DNA from: JASGIT01 sp047601665
Lineage (GTDB): Bacteria > Pseudomonadota > Gammaproteobacteria > Burkholderiales > Burkholderiaceae_C
Length of the DNA: 64,000 bases
Reading direction: 5' to 3'
Assembly: GCA_047601665.1 (NCBI GenBank)
Contig: JASGIT010000001.1
Location: 2,542,001-2,606,000 of the forward strand
In this document: positions 18,747 through 27,350 of the stretch, one piece after another
Position numbering within the stretch: position 1 is the stretch's first letter
How the letters are laid out: each line of letters opens with the position of its first letter
Notes under the pieces: generated by a model
Databases searched by the model: none
What the model was told of the DNA's origin: nothing
The model's input: the letters and a program-made list of their open reading frames with translations, nothing else
Made by a program: the position numbers and the translations under genes

Positions 18747-19901
18747 CTATTTTGCCATCCAGGCCGACAGCGCCAGCAGCCCCGCCGCCGACAGGCCCGC
18801 CAGCCACCACAGGTGCGCGAGCGGCGTCCACGCCACGGGCGCCAGCAGCACGGCCAGCTGCGCGGCGGTGAACGCCATGGTCAGCAGCGAGTAGCGCCGC
18901 TCCCGCCCCTGCTGGAAGGGACGGTGGCTCAGCGCCGCGAAAATGCACGCGCTGCCCTGCCACAGCACCATCGGCAGGATGTAGGGCAGCAGGCCGCGCC
19001 ACGCGGGCGCCAGCGGCGCGGCCTGCAGCACGGCGGCGCAGGCCAGCCCGATCAGCCCAGTGAACAGGGCCGCCGCCAGCCCCGCGCCCAGCGACCGCAG
19101 GCGCGCATGGCGGGCCTGCGCCAGCAGCACCTGCGTCCAGGCCGCGTGCACGATGGCGGGCACGAAGCCGAACAGCCGCAGCAGCACGGCCAGGAAGCTG
19201 GCCTCCGCCGCGCCGTGCTGCCGCTGCCAGGCCAGCACCAGGGCCACGCCGAGCAGGGCGTCCAGGGCCGTGTGCGCCAGGCGCAGGAGGGCGCCGCGGC
19301 CGTCGGCCTGCGTGGCGGATGCGGGCTGGGGCGGGTGGTCCGTGCCGCTGCCGTGCAGCAGCCACAGCGCGCCCAGCGCATAGCCGGCGGCGGCGGCGGC
19401 CAGCAGGCCGGTGGCGCTGGCGGCGCTCCAGCGCGTGCCGAGCCACGCGGCCAGCGCCAGGGCGAGCCAGGGCGGCGCGGCGCGCGCGCAGGCGGCGGAG
19501 AGGGGCGACGCCGTGCGCAAGGCCCAGGGCAGGGCCAGGTACCAGCCCATTTGCAGCAGCGCCAGCAGCGCGGCCCAGGCCAGCACGGTGGCCAGCGGCA
19601 GCGCGGGGGCGGACCACCACACGGCCACGGCCACCAGCGGCAGCAGCAGCAGCCAGCGCAGCAGGCTGGCGCGCAGGGCGGCGCGCAGGGCCTGGCGGGG
19701 CGGCAGGCGCGCGTCGGCCAGGAACGTGATCGGGCTTTGCGCCAGCGCCAGGGTGATCCAGAAAAACGCCACCTGCGTGATGACGGCGAAGTTGCCCGCG
19801 GCCGTGGGCGTGAAGAAATGCAGCATGGCCACGCCCATGAGCGCCTGCGCGGCCAGCGAGGCCAGGCTCGCTCCGGCCATCACCAGGGACGTGCGGTTCA
19901 T
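18747..19901 (-). CDS. polysaccharide flippase-like membrane protein
   Basis: Very hydrophobic 384-aa protein with about 10-12 predicted membrane helices and few charged loops. The N-terminal layout (NRTSLVMAGASLASLAAQALMGVAMLHFFTPTAAGNFA) resembles Wzx-type members of the MOP flippase superfamily. It would move lipid-linked sugar repeats across the inner membrane, but no family-defining motif can be cited. ATG 19901 gives an ATGA overlap with the preceding glycosyltransferase and a correctly spaced GGGG; an ATG two codons upstream (19907) has poor spacing. Confidence 0.6.
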   Translation of the reverse strand: MNRTSLVMAGASLASLAAQALMGVAMLHFFTPTAAGNFAVITQVAFFWITLALAQSPITFLADARLPPRQALRAALRASLLRWLLLLPLVAVAVWWSAPALPLATVLAWAALLALLQMGWYLALPWALRTASPLSAACARAAPPWLALALAAWLGTRWSAASATGLLAAAAAGYALGALWLLHGSGTDHPPQPASATQADGRGALLRLAHTALDALLGVALVLAWQRQHGAAEASFLAVLLRLFGFVPAIVHAAWTQVLLAQARHARLRSLGAGLAAALFTGLIGLACAAVLQAAPLAPAWRGLLPYILPMVLWQGSACIFAALSHRPFQQGRERRYSLLTMAFTAAQLAVLLAPVAWTPLAHLWWLAGLSAAGLLALSAWMAK

Positions 19902-20764
19902 GAACATAGCCCCAGGCGGCGCCAGAGCGCCAGCCGCTCCAGCACGCGCGGCCAGGCGAGGGCGGACACGTCGGGCACCTGGCAGGCGGCCACGTCCAGC
20001 GCGGGCAGATAGGCGAAGCGCGCGCCGTGCCGCGCCTCGAAGGCCCGCACCCAGGCGTAGCCGGTGCTGACCACGGGCAGGCCCGCCGCGCAGTATTCGA
20101 GCAGCTTGGTGGACGTTTGCTGGCTGTAGGGCAACTGGTCGGGCACCAGGTTCAGCCCGTAGCGCGCGCGGCGCAGCAGGGCGGGCACCTGGCCGTGGGG
20201 CACGCGGCCCGTGATGTGGGCCAGGGGTTGCAGGGTGGCGCGCAGGTCGGCCGGCGGCTCGCCGATCAGCAGGGTGTGCTGGCCTGCCTGCTTCAATGAG
20301 GCCAGCAGCGGCACGAAGCGGCGCAGGCGCTGCATGTCGCCCAGGTAGACGCCGTCGAACTCCGGCACGGCACTTGGCGCGGAAAAGAAAGACTGCGCCA
20401 CCCCCATGTCGCGGAACTCATGCGGCACGCCGTCGGCAAAGCCCAGGCGGGCCTGTACCCAGGCGTTCTGGAAGATGCGGTACTGCGGCATGGGCTGCAG
20501 CGCGCGCTTGGCCCGGTCCTTCATCCAGGCCCAGGGCGGCACCGAGGCCGAGGCGTATTCGTGGATCTGGAACGCGCGGGCAAAGCGCCGCGCCGCGTCG
20601 TGCGGCACGCGCCCGCACATCCACCAGACAATGGCCGCGTCGGCGGGCACGCTGGCGGGGCCGGCATGTACCTGCGCGCCATGCCCGAGCGTGGCCAGGA
20701 ACTCGCTGTACGCCGCCAGTTCGGGCAGGTAGGCGCTGCCGGGGTGGATGAAGTGGACTAGCAC
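19898..20764 (-). CDS. glycosyltransferase (GT-B fold, C-terminal domain recognisable)
   Basis: 288-aa protein. The N-terminal half is not recognisable. The C-terminal half carries a glycosyltransferase-like nucleotide-sugar site (TSTKLLEYCAAGLPVVSTGYAW), as in GT1/GT4 enzymes. It starts with GTG at 20764 and overlaps the upstream glycosyltransferase by 7 bp and the flippase by 4 bp, so the three form a tight operon. Donor and acceptor sugars cannot be told from sequence. It is shorter than most GT4 enzymes. Confidence 0.7.
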   Translation of the reverse strand: MLVHFIHPGSAYLPELAAYSEFLATLGHGAQVHAGPASVPADAAIVWWMCGRVPHDAARRFARAFQIHEYASASVPPWAWMKDRAKRALQPMPQYRIFQNAWVQARLGFADGVPHEFRDMGVAQSFFSAPSAVPEFDGVYLGDMQRLRRFVPLLASLKQAGQHTLLIGEPPADLRATLQPLAHITGRVPHGQVPALLRRARYGLNLVPDQLPYSQQTSTKLLEYCAAGLPVVSTGYAWVRAFEARHGARFAYLPALDVAACQVPDVSALAWPRVLERLALWRRLGLCS

Positions 20765-21747
20765 GCGGCCTCCCGCAGCACGCGCAGCCAGCTTTGCGCA
20801 AAGCGCTCGGGGCTGTAGCGGCGCAGCACCCGGGCCATGTCGCGCGCCAGTTGCTCATGGGGCATGGCGCACACGGCCTGCACGGCCTCGGCCAGCGCGG
20901 GCGCGCTGCAGTCGCGGGCCAGCGCGTAGGGCATGTCCGGCTCCAGCATTTCGCGCAGCGCGGGGAGGGGCAGGCCCACGCAGGGCCGGCCCGCGGCCAG
21001 CGATTCCAGCGCGGCCATGGGGCAGCCTTCGTAGCGCGACGCGAGCAGGGTGGCCTGCCACGGGGCGTACAGCGCGGCCGTCACGGGCTGGAAGGGACGC
21101 AGTTCCAGCCGTTCGTCCGTGCCCAGGGCCGGGAGGGACGGGCCGCTGCCCACCAGGCACAGGTGGTACGCGGCGGGCAGCCGTTGCAGCGCCTGTACCA
21201 GCAGCTCGGGGCGTTTTTCGGGCGCGAGCCTGCCGACGAAGCCCAGGTGCAGGGGCTGTTGCGCGGCGGCGGGCGCGGGCTGCCAGTCCGGGTGGGCGTT
21301 GGGGATGACCTCCAGCCGCTGCCCTGCCGTGGCGCCGCCCGTGAAGCCCAAGAACGAATCGCGCGCGTGGCCGGACACGAACACCACCCGGCGCAGGCGG
21401 CGGTACAGCCAGCGCAGCCATGCGCGCTTGGGCGTGCTGGCCCGCGCCTGCTCCAGCACGTCTTGCGTGGGGCCATGCAGCCACGCCACCACGGGTTTGC
21501 GCAGCAGCGCGCCCAGCAGCCAGCCCGCATAGGCGGGCAGGAAGCCGTTGGTGGCCACGATCACGTCGGCCCGCCGGGCGGCGCGCAGCAGCGCCCAGGG
21601 CGGGGCGCCGCGCACGGCGAGGGCGGCAGGCCGGTGGCCCGCGCGCCGCAATGCCTCCGTCAGCGCCTGGGTGGTGGTGTGAATGCCGCCGATGGCCGTG
21701 TTTTCTTGCAGCAGCAGGACGTGGTGCGGCGGGGCTGGGGTGGGCAT
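20758..21747 (-). CDS. glycosyltransferase family 4 protein
   Basis: 329-aa GT-B glycosyltransferase. The N-terminus has the acceptor-side ENTAIGGIHTTTQALTEALRRAGH. The C-terminal half has LGFVGRLAPEKRPELLVQAL and the donor-binding SRYEGCPMAALESLAAGRPCVGLPLPALRE with the E-x7-E pattern. The start ATG 21747 is 45 bp from the divergent methyltransferase start, so a two-way promoter must lie in between. It is first in a run of three overlapping surface-glycan genes. Confidence 0.85.
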   Translation of the reverse strand: MPTPAPPHHVLLLQENTAIGGIHTTTQALTEALRRAGHRPAALAVRGAPPWALLRAARRADVIVATNGFLPAYAGWLLGALLRKPVVAWLHGPTQDVLEQARASTPKRAWLRWLYRRLRRVVFVSGHARDSFLGFTGGATAGQRLEVIPNAHPDWQPAPAAAQQPLHLGFVGRLAPEKRPELLVQALQRLPAAYHLCLVGSGPSLPALGTDERLELRPFQPVTAALYAPWQATLLASRYEGCPMAALESLAAGRPCVGLPLPALREMLEPDMPYALARDCSAPALAEAVQAVCAMPHEQLARDMARVLRRYSPERFAQSWLRVLREAAC

Positions 21748-21792
21748 GGGCGGTGGAGAGGGTGCGCCGAAAGGCACATCGATAATTGCGCG

Positions 21793-22497
21793 ATGCCGCA
21801 CATCGAGACTTATTTGTCGGGCGAGGCTTTCAGCGACGACCTGCCTTTCCGGCCCCGGATTATCGGCCATGCCCAGCCGCGCGGCGACCTGCTGGCCGGC
21901 TGGGTGGCGCAGCGGCGCGTGCTGCACGTGGGTTTCGCCGACCATGCCCCGCTGATCGCGCGCCGCGCCGCCGACGGCAGCTGGCTGCACGCGCGGCTCA
22001 CCCGCAGCGCGCTGGCCTGCCACGGCATCGACATCAACGCCGCCGCCGTGGACGTGGCGCGCGGCCTGGGTTTCAGCAACGTGCAGCAGCTCGACGTGTT
22101 CGCCCCCGAAGCCCCGCAGGCGCTGGCTCGGCACGCGCCCGACCTGGTGCTGGTGCCCGACGTGATCGAGCACCTGCCCGACCCCGCCGCCTTTCTGCGC
22201 CGCCTGGCCCAGTGCCTGCCGGGGGCGGAGTTCGTGGTCAGCGTGCCCAACGCGCTGTCGCTGCGCAACGTGCTGCACGGCCTGCGCGGGGTGGAGCGCG
22301 TCAATACCGACCACCGGGCCTGGTTCTCGCCCTTCACGCTGCTGAAGGTGCTGGCGGACGCGGGGCTGGCGGGCGCCGAACTGCACGGCTGCCAGGTGAC
22401 GGTGCCGGGCTCGGCCAAGGGGCGCCTGCTGCACCGGCTGGCGGTGGGCCGGCCGCTGTGGGCCGACGTGCTGATTGCGCGGGTCCAGGCGCGCTGA
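21793..22497 (+). CDS. class I SAM-dependent methyltransferase
   Basis: 234-aa protein with a Rossmann-type methyltransferase core. Motif I is degenerate (RVLHVGFADHAPLI in place of a glycine-rich loop), followed by CHGIDINAAAV (acidic loop) and VPDVIEHLPDPAAFLRRLAQCLPG, which strongly resembles Methyltransf_23 members. It is the only + strand gene in the glycan cluster, divergent from the GT4 gene. Methylation of a glycan or lipid-linked sugar is the likely role by context. GATAAT at 21781-21786 may be its -10. Confidence 0.75.
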   Translation: MPHIETYLSGEAFSDDLPFRPRIIGHAQPRGDLLAGWVAQRRVLHVGFADHAPLIARRAADGSWLHARLTRSALACHGIDINAAAVDVARGLGFSNVQQLDVFAPEAPQALARHAPDLVLVPDVIEHLPDPAAFLRRLAQCLPGAEFVVSVPNALSLRNVLHGLRGVERVNTDHRAWFSPFTLLKVLADAGLAGAELHGCQVTVPGSAKGRLLHRLAVGRPLWADVLIARVQAR

Positions 22498-22517
22498 ACC
22501 GGGTTTACAGGGTTTTT

Positions 22518-22560
22518 GGCCTCCAGCGCTTATCCATCAAGCGCTGGCAGCTATCAAAAA
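22518..22560 (-). repeat. dyad repeat between methyltransferase and sugar transferase
   Basis: Minus-oriented full copy: on the + strand it reads CTCCAGCGCTTATCC, then ATCAAGCGCTGGCAGCTATC. It fills most of the 71-bp gap between two convergent genes, where its hairpin could act as a weak two-way terminator, although a long T tract is lacking. Confidence 0.8.
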
Positions 22561-22568
22561 TGTAGTTA

Positions 22569-23882
22569 TTACCGTGCCCCGAAGCCCGTGAGCACCGTGC
22601 GCACCGTCTTGTAGCCAATCAGCAAATCCAGCGCCATGGAGCAGTGCGCGACGTAGTACAGGTCGTAGCTCAGCTTGACGGCGGTCTGTTCGGCGCTGTC
22701 GGTGTAGCCCTGCTGCACCTGCGCCCAGCCCGTGAGGCCGGGGCGCACCAGGTGGCGGTAGGGGTAGGTGGGCATGGCGGCGGCGAAGTCCTGCGCGAAC
22801 TGGGCCTGCTCGGGGCGCGGGCCGATCAGGCTCATGTCGCCACGCAGCACGTTCCAGAGCTGCGGCAGCTCGTCCAGCCGCGTGCGGCGGATGAAACGGC
22901 CCACGCGGGTAATGCGGTCGTCCTCCCGGCGGGCGAACTGCGCGGCATGGTCGGCGGGTGCGTGGCGCATACTGCGCAGCTTCCAGATGCGGAAGAGGCG
23001 GCCATTGCGGCCCACGCGCGGCTGCGAATACAGCATGGGGCCGGGCGAATCCATCTTCACCGCCAGCCCCGTGCCCAGGCACAGCGGCGCCCACAGCGGC
23101 ACGGTAAGCAGGGTCAGGCCCACGTCCAACATGCGCTTGGCGATGTCGTAGGCGGGGCGGCTGGCCAGCTGCCACAAATCCTGTGCGCCGGGCGTGCCGG
23201 TGATCCTGCGGCCCGAGAGCATTTCCGCCGCCGCTTCGGCGCTGTACAGCGGAACGCGCTGGAGCTTGAGCTCACTCACCCACTGCTGGCGCTGCATGTC
23301 GGTGTCTGCCAGCCGGTCGAGCACCACGCCGTCCACGGCCAGGCGCTGCTCGCGCGCGGGCAGGCCGCCCGTCCAACTGGTCAGGCGCAACTGGCCGTCG
23401 CCTTGCTCGTGCGGGCGCAGCATCCGGCGCAGCGCCTGGGGCACGCCAGCATCCAGGTAGGCCAGGTGCAGCGTGCGGCGGCGAACCCAGAGCACGTGCC
23501 CGCCCAGCAGCCACGCCAACGCCAGCACATAGGCCAGCAGCACCGCGCCGCGCGAGTAGGGCGCCTGCAGCAGCGCAAAGCCCAGCGGCGCGAGCAGGAA
23601 GGCCACGGTGGTCACCACCAGCAGAAAGCCGGCGCGCTCCTGCGGCGGCAGGTGCGCGCCCTGGTGCAGCCAGCGCGCGGCCAGCAGGTAGGGCAGGGCG
23701 CACCACAGCGCGGTGGCGGGGAACAGCGGCGTGACCCAGCCCGCGTGCGCCATGCGGTGCGCCACGGCGTAGCCCAGCGCCTGCGGCAGCAGGCCCAGCA
23801 GGCTCCACCAGAGCAGCGCATGGCCGCGCCGCGCGGAGGCGGGCGCGCTGGCGGGGCTGGTGGTGGTGAAGGGCGAAGTCAT
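22569..23882 (-). CDS. polyprenyl-phosphate sugar-1-phosphate transferase (WcaJ/PssY-like)
   Basis: Probable initiating enzyme of exopolysaccharide or O-unit synthesis, linking a hexose-1-phosphate to undecaprenyl phosphate. The 437-aa protein has several N-terminal membrane helices (about residues 20-150), a central soluble part, then the bacterial sugar-transferase domain from about residue 240. There one sees KRMLDVGLTLL, DSPGPMLYSQPRVGRNG, the KLRSM box, TRLDELPQLWNVLRGDMSLIGPRP and RPGLTGWAQVQ. It overlaps the upstream glycosyltransferase by ATGA. Confidence 0.9.
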   Translation of the reverse strand: MTSPFTTTSPASAPASARRGHALLWWSLLGLLPQALGYAVAHRMAHAGWVTPLFPATALWCALPYLLAARWLHQGAHLPPQERAGFLLVVTTVAFLLAPLGFALLQAPYSRGAVLLAYVLALAWLLGGHVLWVRRRTLHLAYLDAGVPQALRRMLRPHEQGDGQLRLTSWTGGLPAREQRLAVDGVVLDRLADTDMQRQQWVSELKLQRVPLYSAEAAAEMLSGRRITGTPGAQDLWQLASRPAYDIAKRMLDVGLTLLTVPLWAPLCLGTGLAVKMDSPGPMLYSQPRVGRNGRLFRIWKLRSMRHAPADHAAQFARREDDRITRVGRFIRRTRLDELPQLWNVLRGDMSLIGPRPEQAQFAQDFAAAMPTYPYRHLVRPGLTGWAQVQQGYTDSAEQTAVKLSYDLYYVAHCSMALDLLIGYKTVRTVLTGFGAR

Positions 23883-24985
23883 GCTCGGGCGTAAATGTCG
23901 AGTATGGCCGAGGCCATGGGTTCCAGTGCGTGGCGCTGCTCGTAGCGGGCGCGGGCGGCCTGGCCCATGCGGGCGCGCAGGGCCGGGTCGCGCACCAGGC
24001 GTTCCAGCGCCTGGGCAATCGCCTCGGGGGTGTTGGGCGTCAGAACGCCATGCTGCCCGGAAGACAGCAGCTCGCGTAGGCCCGGCAGGTCGCTGCCCAC
24101 GATGGCCAGGCCCGCGCGCATGGCCTCGATCACCGAAATCGGCAGCCCCTCATGGTCGGACAGCAGCACGAAGATGCCGTGCGCGGCAAGGCGCTCGGGC
24201 ACGTCCGCCGCGTTGCCCGCGAAGTCCACGCCTTGCAGCCCCAGCCGCCGCGCCAGCGCCTGCAGCGCCGGGCGCTCCGGGCCGTCGCCCACGAGGCTGG
24301 CGGGCGCTTCATGCCCCAGCGCGCCGCGCAGCCGGGTCAGCGCGTGCAGCAGCAAATCGGCCCGCTTGGGCGCGGCCAGCCGCGCCACCATGATGATGCG
24401 GGCCGTGCCGGCGGGCTGGGCGCGGTGCGGGCTGTCGGGCATGGCGTTGAGCACCACGCTGATGCGTTCCGGCGCGATCGGCAACCGCTGAGCCAGCCGC
24501 CGCTCGTATTCGGACACGCAGACCATGTGCCCTGTCCAGCGCGCCAGCAGCCATTCCGTGCACCAAGCCACGTGGCGGCGCAGCCACGGCGCTTCGGGCT
24601 TGAAGGCGAAGCCATGCACCGTGTACACCACGGGCGTGCCGCACAGCCTGCCCGCGATCCGCGCCGCCACACCTGCGGCGGCGCTATGGGCGTGGAGCAC
24701 ATCGGGCCGGTGCGTGCGGATCAACCGGGCCAACTGCCGTACCGCACGGGCCAGCCGCCAGGGCGCAAGGGAATTGCCCAGCGCGGGCGCGCGCAGCACC
24801 GGCACGCCCAACGCCTGCAGCCCCAGCGCCAGCGGCGGCGCTGGCTCCGTGCCGCCGATCACCGCCATCAACCGCACCCGCCCGGCCAGCGCCCCGCACA
24901 GGGCCAGCACATGCGTCTGCGCGCCGCCGAGCTCGCCTTTGGTGATGACCTGCATGACCGTGGGGGAGGAGTGGGCGGGCTTCAT
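23879..24985 (-). CDS. glycosyltransferase family 4 protein
   Basis: 368-aa GT-B enzyme. The acceptor domain begins VITKGELGGAQTHVLALCGAL and contains HAHSAAAGVAARIAGR and VYTVHGFAF. The donor domain has IIMVARLAAPKRADLLLHAL and LSDHEGLPISVIEAMRAGLAIVGSDLPGLRELL (the E-x7-E motif). This architecture is shared with enzymes that extend lipid-linked glycans. It is coupled to the sugar transferase by a 4-bp overlap. The divergent yggT gene starts 26 bp away. Confidence 0.88.
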   Translation of the reverse strand: MKPAHSSPTVMQVITKGELGGAQTHVLALCGALAGRVRLMAVIGGTEPAPPLALGLQALGVPVLRAPALGNSLAPWRLARAVRQLARLIRTHRPDVLHAHSAAAGVAARIAGRLCGTPVVYTVHGFAFKPEAPWLRRHVAWCTEWLLARWTGHMVCVSEYERRLAQRLPIAPERISVVLNAMPDSPHRAQPAGTARIIMVARLAAPKRADLLLHALTRLRGALGHEAPASLVGDGPERPALQALARRLGLQGVDFAGNAADVPERLAAHGIFVLLSDHEGLPISVIEAMRAGLAIVGSDLPGLRELLSSGQHGVLTPNTPEAIAQALERLVRDPALRARMGQAARARYEQRHALEPMASAILDIYARA

Positions 24986-25011
24986 AGGCAGCCCGATATC
25001 ATCCCACGCCC

Positions 25012-25560
25012 ATGCTCAATCAAATCATCACCTTCCTGCTCGACGTGGCGGGCGGTCTGCTCACTGCGGCCTGCCTGCTGCGGCTGTACATGCAGATGCA
25101 GCGCGTGCCCTTTGCCAACCCCGTGGGCAAGCTGGTGTTCGCGCTGTCGGACTGGATCGTCATGCCGCTGCGCCGCGTGATTCCGCCCACGGGCCGGTGG
25201 GACGTGTCCAGCCTGGCGGCGGCGCTGCTGGTGCAGGTGGCGCAGTACCTGCTGCTGTGGCTGTTCATGGGCGCAGGCGCCGGGCTGGCCTGGCTGCCGT
25301 GGCTGGTCGTCTTCGGCGTGGCGCGCGTGGCGGTGTCGGGGTTGATCGGCCTGCTGATCGTCTACGCCGTGCTGTCGTGGGTACAGACGCGCTCGCCGCT
25401 GTCCGACGTGCTCGCGCGCCTGTGCGAACCCGTGCTGCGGCCCATCCGCCGCATCGTGCCGCTGGTGGGCGGGGTGGACCTGTCGCCGCTGGTGGCGCTG
25501 GTGCTGCTGCAGGTGGTGATGATCGTGCTGGGCAACCTGCAGGGCGGGATGCTGCGCTGA
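25012..25560 (+). CDS. YggT family membrane protein
   Basis: 182-aa inner-membrane protein with two YGGT repeats (residues 1-85 and 95-182). Each has a hydrophobic helix pair and a conserved middle: FANPVGKLVFALSDWIVMPLRRVIPP and RSPLSDVLARLCEPVLRPIRRIVPLVGGVDLSPL. YggT proteins are linked to osmotic tolerance and, in related forms, to thylakoid/division proteins; the exact role is unknown. It converges on accD with a repeat-derived hairpin between them. Confidence 0.9.
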   Translation: MLNQIITFLLDVAGGLLTAACLLRLYMQMQRVPFANPVGKLVFALSDWIVMPLRRVIPPTGRWDVSSLAAALLVQVAQYLLLWLFMGAGAGLAWLPWLVVFGVARVAVSGLIGLLIVYAVLSWVQTRSPLSDVLARLCEPVLRPIRRIVPLVGGVDLSPLVALVLLQVVMIVLGNLQGGMLR

Positions 25561-25570
25561 TTCCAAGTGA

Positions 25571-25618
25571 AAAGAGCTGCCAGCGCTTGATGGGTAAGCG
25601 CTAGTAGCTCTTTTTTTG
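25571..25618. terminator. dyad repeat acting as a two-way terminator
   Basis: A copy of the dyad repeat (GAGCTGCCAGCGCTT ... AAGCGCTAGTAGCTC) extended on both sides into AAAA / TTTTTTT. The arms pair over about 19 bp with two imperfect positions, and the T tract at 25610-25617 makes a strong + strand terminator for yggT. The AAAA on the left gives a weaker T run on the minus strand for accD. It sits exactly between two convergent genes. Confidence 0.8.
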
Positions 25619-25631
25619 ATAGCGATCTGGC

Positions 25632-26507
25632 TTACGCTACCGCATCCGCCGGCAGCCGCTGCAGCATCGCCAGGCTGCGCGCCACGGTGTCGCGCAGTTC
25701 GCGGCGGTCGCAGATGAAGTCCACCGCGCCTTTTTCCTGCAGGAACTCGGCGCGCTGGAAGCCTTCGGGTAGCTTCACGCGCACGGTGTTCTCGATCACG
25801 CGCGGGCCGGCGAAGCCGATCATGGCCTTGGGCTCGGCGATGACGATGTCGCCCACGAAGGCAAAGCTCGCCGACACGCCGCCCGTGGTCGGGTCGGTCA
25901 GCACGCTGATGTAGGGCAGGCCCTTTTTCGCCAGGCGCGTGAGCGCGGCGTTGGTCTTGGCCATTTGCATGAGCGAGAACAGGCCCTCCTGCATCCGCGC
26001 GCCGCCGCTGGCGGTGAAGCAGATGAAGGGCACTTTCTGCTCGATGGCGGTTTCCACGCCGCGCACGAAGCGCTCGCCGACGACCGAGCCCATGGAGCCG
26101 GTCATGAAGTCGAACTCGAAGCAGGCGGCCACCACGTTGATGCTCTTGACCGCGCCGCCAAGCACGACCAGCGCGTCGGTCTCGCCCGAGGATTCCATGG
26201 CGGTCTTGATGCGCTCGGGGTACTTGCGGCTGTCCTTGAACTTGAGGGCATCGACGGGCAGCACTTCCTGGCCGATTTCGTAGCGGCCTTCGCCGTCCAG
26301 GAAGCCGTTGAGCCGGGCGCGCGCGCCTATGCGGTGGTGGTGGCCGCAGTGCGGGCAGACGTTCTGGTTCTGCTCCAGGTCGGTCTTGTAGAGCACGGTT
26401 TCGCAGCTGGGGCACTTGGTCCACAGGCCCTCGGGCATCTGCTGGCGGCGGTCGGCCGGGTCGGTGTGCTGGATTTTGGCGGGCAGGAGTTTTTCGAGCC
26501 AGGACAT
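25632..26507 (-). CDS. accD: acetyl-CoA carboxylase carboxyltransferase subunit beta
   Basis: Forms the carboxyltransferase with AccA, moving CO2 from biotin on AccB to acetyl-CoA to make malonyl-CoA. The 291-aa protein has an N-terminal zinc ribbon, Cys32, Cys35, Cys51 and Cys54, and a crotonase-like domain with FTASGGARMQEGLFSLMQM and DPTTGGVSASFA. It lies 15 bp after trpA and is last in the leu-asd-trp block. Confidence 0.97.
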   Translation of the reverse strand: MSWLEKLLPAKIQHTDPADRRQQMPEGLWTKCPSCETVLYKTDLEQNQNVCPHCGHHHRIGARARLNGFLDGEGRYEIGQEVLPVDALKFKDSRKYPERIKTAMESSGETDALVVLGGAVKSINVVAACFEFDFMTGSMGSVVGERFVRGVETAIEQKVPFICFTASGGARMQEGLFSLMQMAKTNAALTRLAKKGLPYISVLTDPTTGGVSASFAFVGDIVIAEPKAMIGFAGPRVIENTVRVKLPEGFQRAEFLQEKGAVDFICDRRELRDTVARSLAMLQRLPADAVA

Positions 26508-26522
26508 GGCTGGTTCCTTTCT

Positions 26523-27350
26523 TTAGTTGGCGTCCAGCGCTTTGCGGATGCCGCGCAGGAAGTCGATGGTGACGGGCACCACTTTTTCGTGGGGCTGGTC
26601 TTCGATGAGCTGGATGATGCGGCTGCCGATGACCACCGCGTCGGCCACGCGACCAATGGCCTGGGCCGTGGCCGCGTCGCGGATGCCGAAGCCCACGCCC
26701 ACGGGGATGTGGCTGACGTGCTTGCGGATGACGGGCAGCATGGCCTGCACGGCGGAGGTGTCGAGCGCGCCCGAGCCCGTCACGCCCTTGAGCGAGACGT
26801 AGTACACGTAGCCGCTGGCGATGCGCGCCACCTGGGCCATGCGCTCCTCGGTGCTCGTGGGCGCGAGCAGGAAGATCAGGTCCATGCCCTGGGCGCGCAG
26901 GTCGGCGGCGAACTGTTCGCATTCCTCGGGCGGGTAGTCGACGACGAGTACGCCGTCCACGCCCGCCTCGGCCGCATCGCGCACGAAGGCGCCCGCGTCG
27001 CGCAATTGGTCGTAGCGCTCCACGGGGTTGGCGTAGCCCATCAGCACCACGGGGGTGGCGCTGTCGCGCTGGCGGAATTCACGCACGTGGGCCAGCACCT
27101 GGGCCATGCCGATGCCCTGCGCCAGGGCGCGGTCGCCCGCCTTCTGGATCACGGGGCCGTCGGCCATGGGGTCGGAGAAGGGCACGCCGAGTTCGATCAC
27201 GTCGGCTCCGGCCTCGACCATGCCGTGCATGAGCGCGGGCGTGATGTCGGCGAACGGAAAGCCCGCCGTCACGTAGGGGATGAGGGCCTTGCGGCCCTGG
27301 GCTTGCAGGGCGGCGAAGGTTTGGGCAATACGGCCGATGTTCTGGCTCAT
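26523..27350 (-). CDS. trpA: tryptophan synthase alpha chain
   Basis: Cleaves indole-3-glycerol phosphate and passes indole to TrpB through the tunnel of the complex. The 275-aa TIM barrel has the catalytic acids Glu53 (VIELGVPFSDP) and Asp64 (ADGP), and a phosphate-binding VGFGIRDAATA ... VIGSRI C-terminal part. ATG 27350 overlaps the trpB stop by ATGA, which fits stoichiometric expression with TrpB. Confidence 0.97.
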   Translation of the reverse strand: MSQNIGRIAQTFAALQAQGRKALIPYVTAGFPFADITPALMHGMVEAGADVIELGVPFSDPMADGPVIQKAGDRALAQGIGMAQVLAHVREFRQRDSATPVVLMGYANPVERYDQLRDAGAFVRDAAEAGVDGVLVVDYPPEECEQFAADLRAQGMDLIFLLAPTSTEERMAQVARIASGYVYYVSLKGVTGSGALDTSAVQAMLPVIRKHVSHIPVGVGFGIRDAATAQAIGRVADAVVIGSRIIQLIEDQPHEKVVPVTIDFLRGIRKALDAN

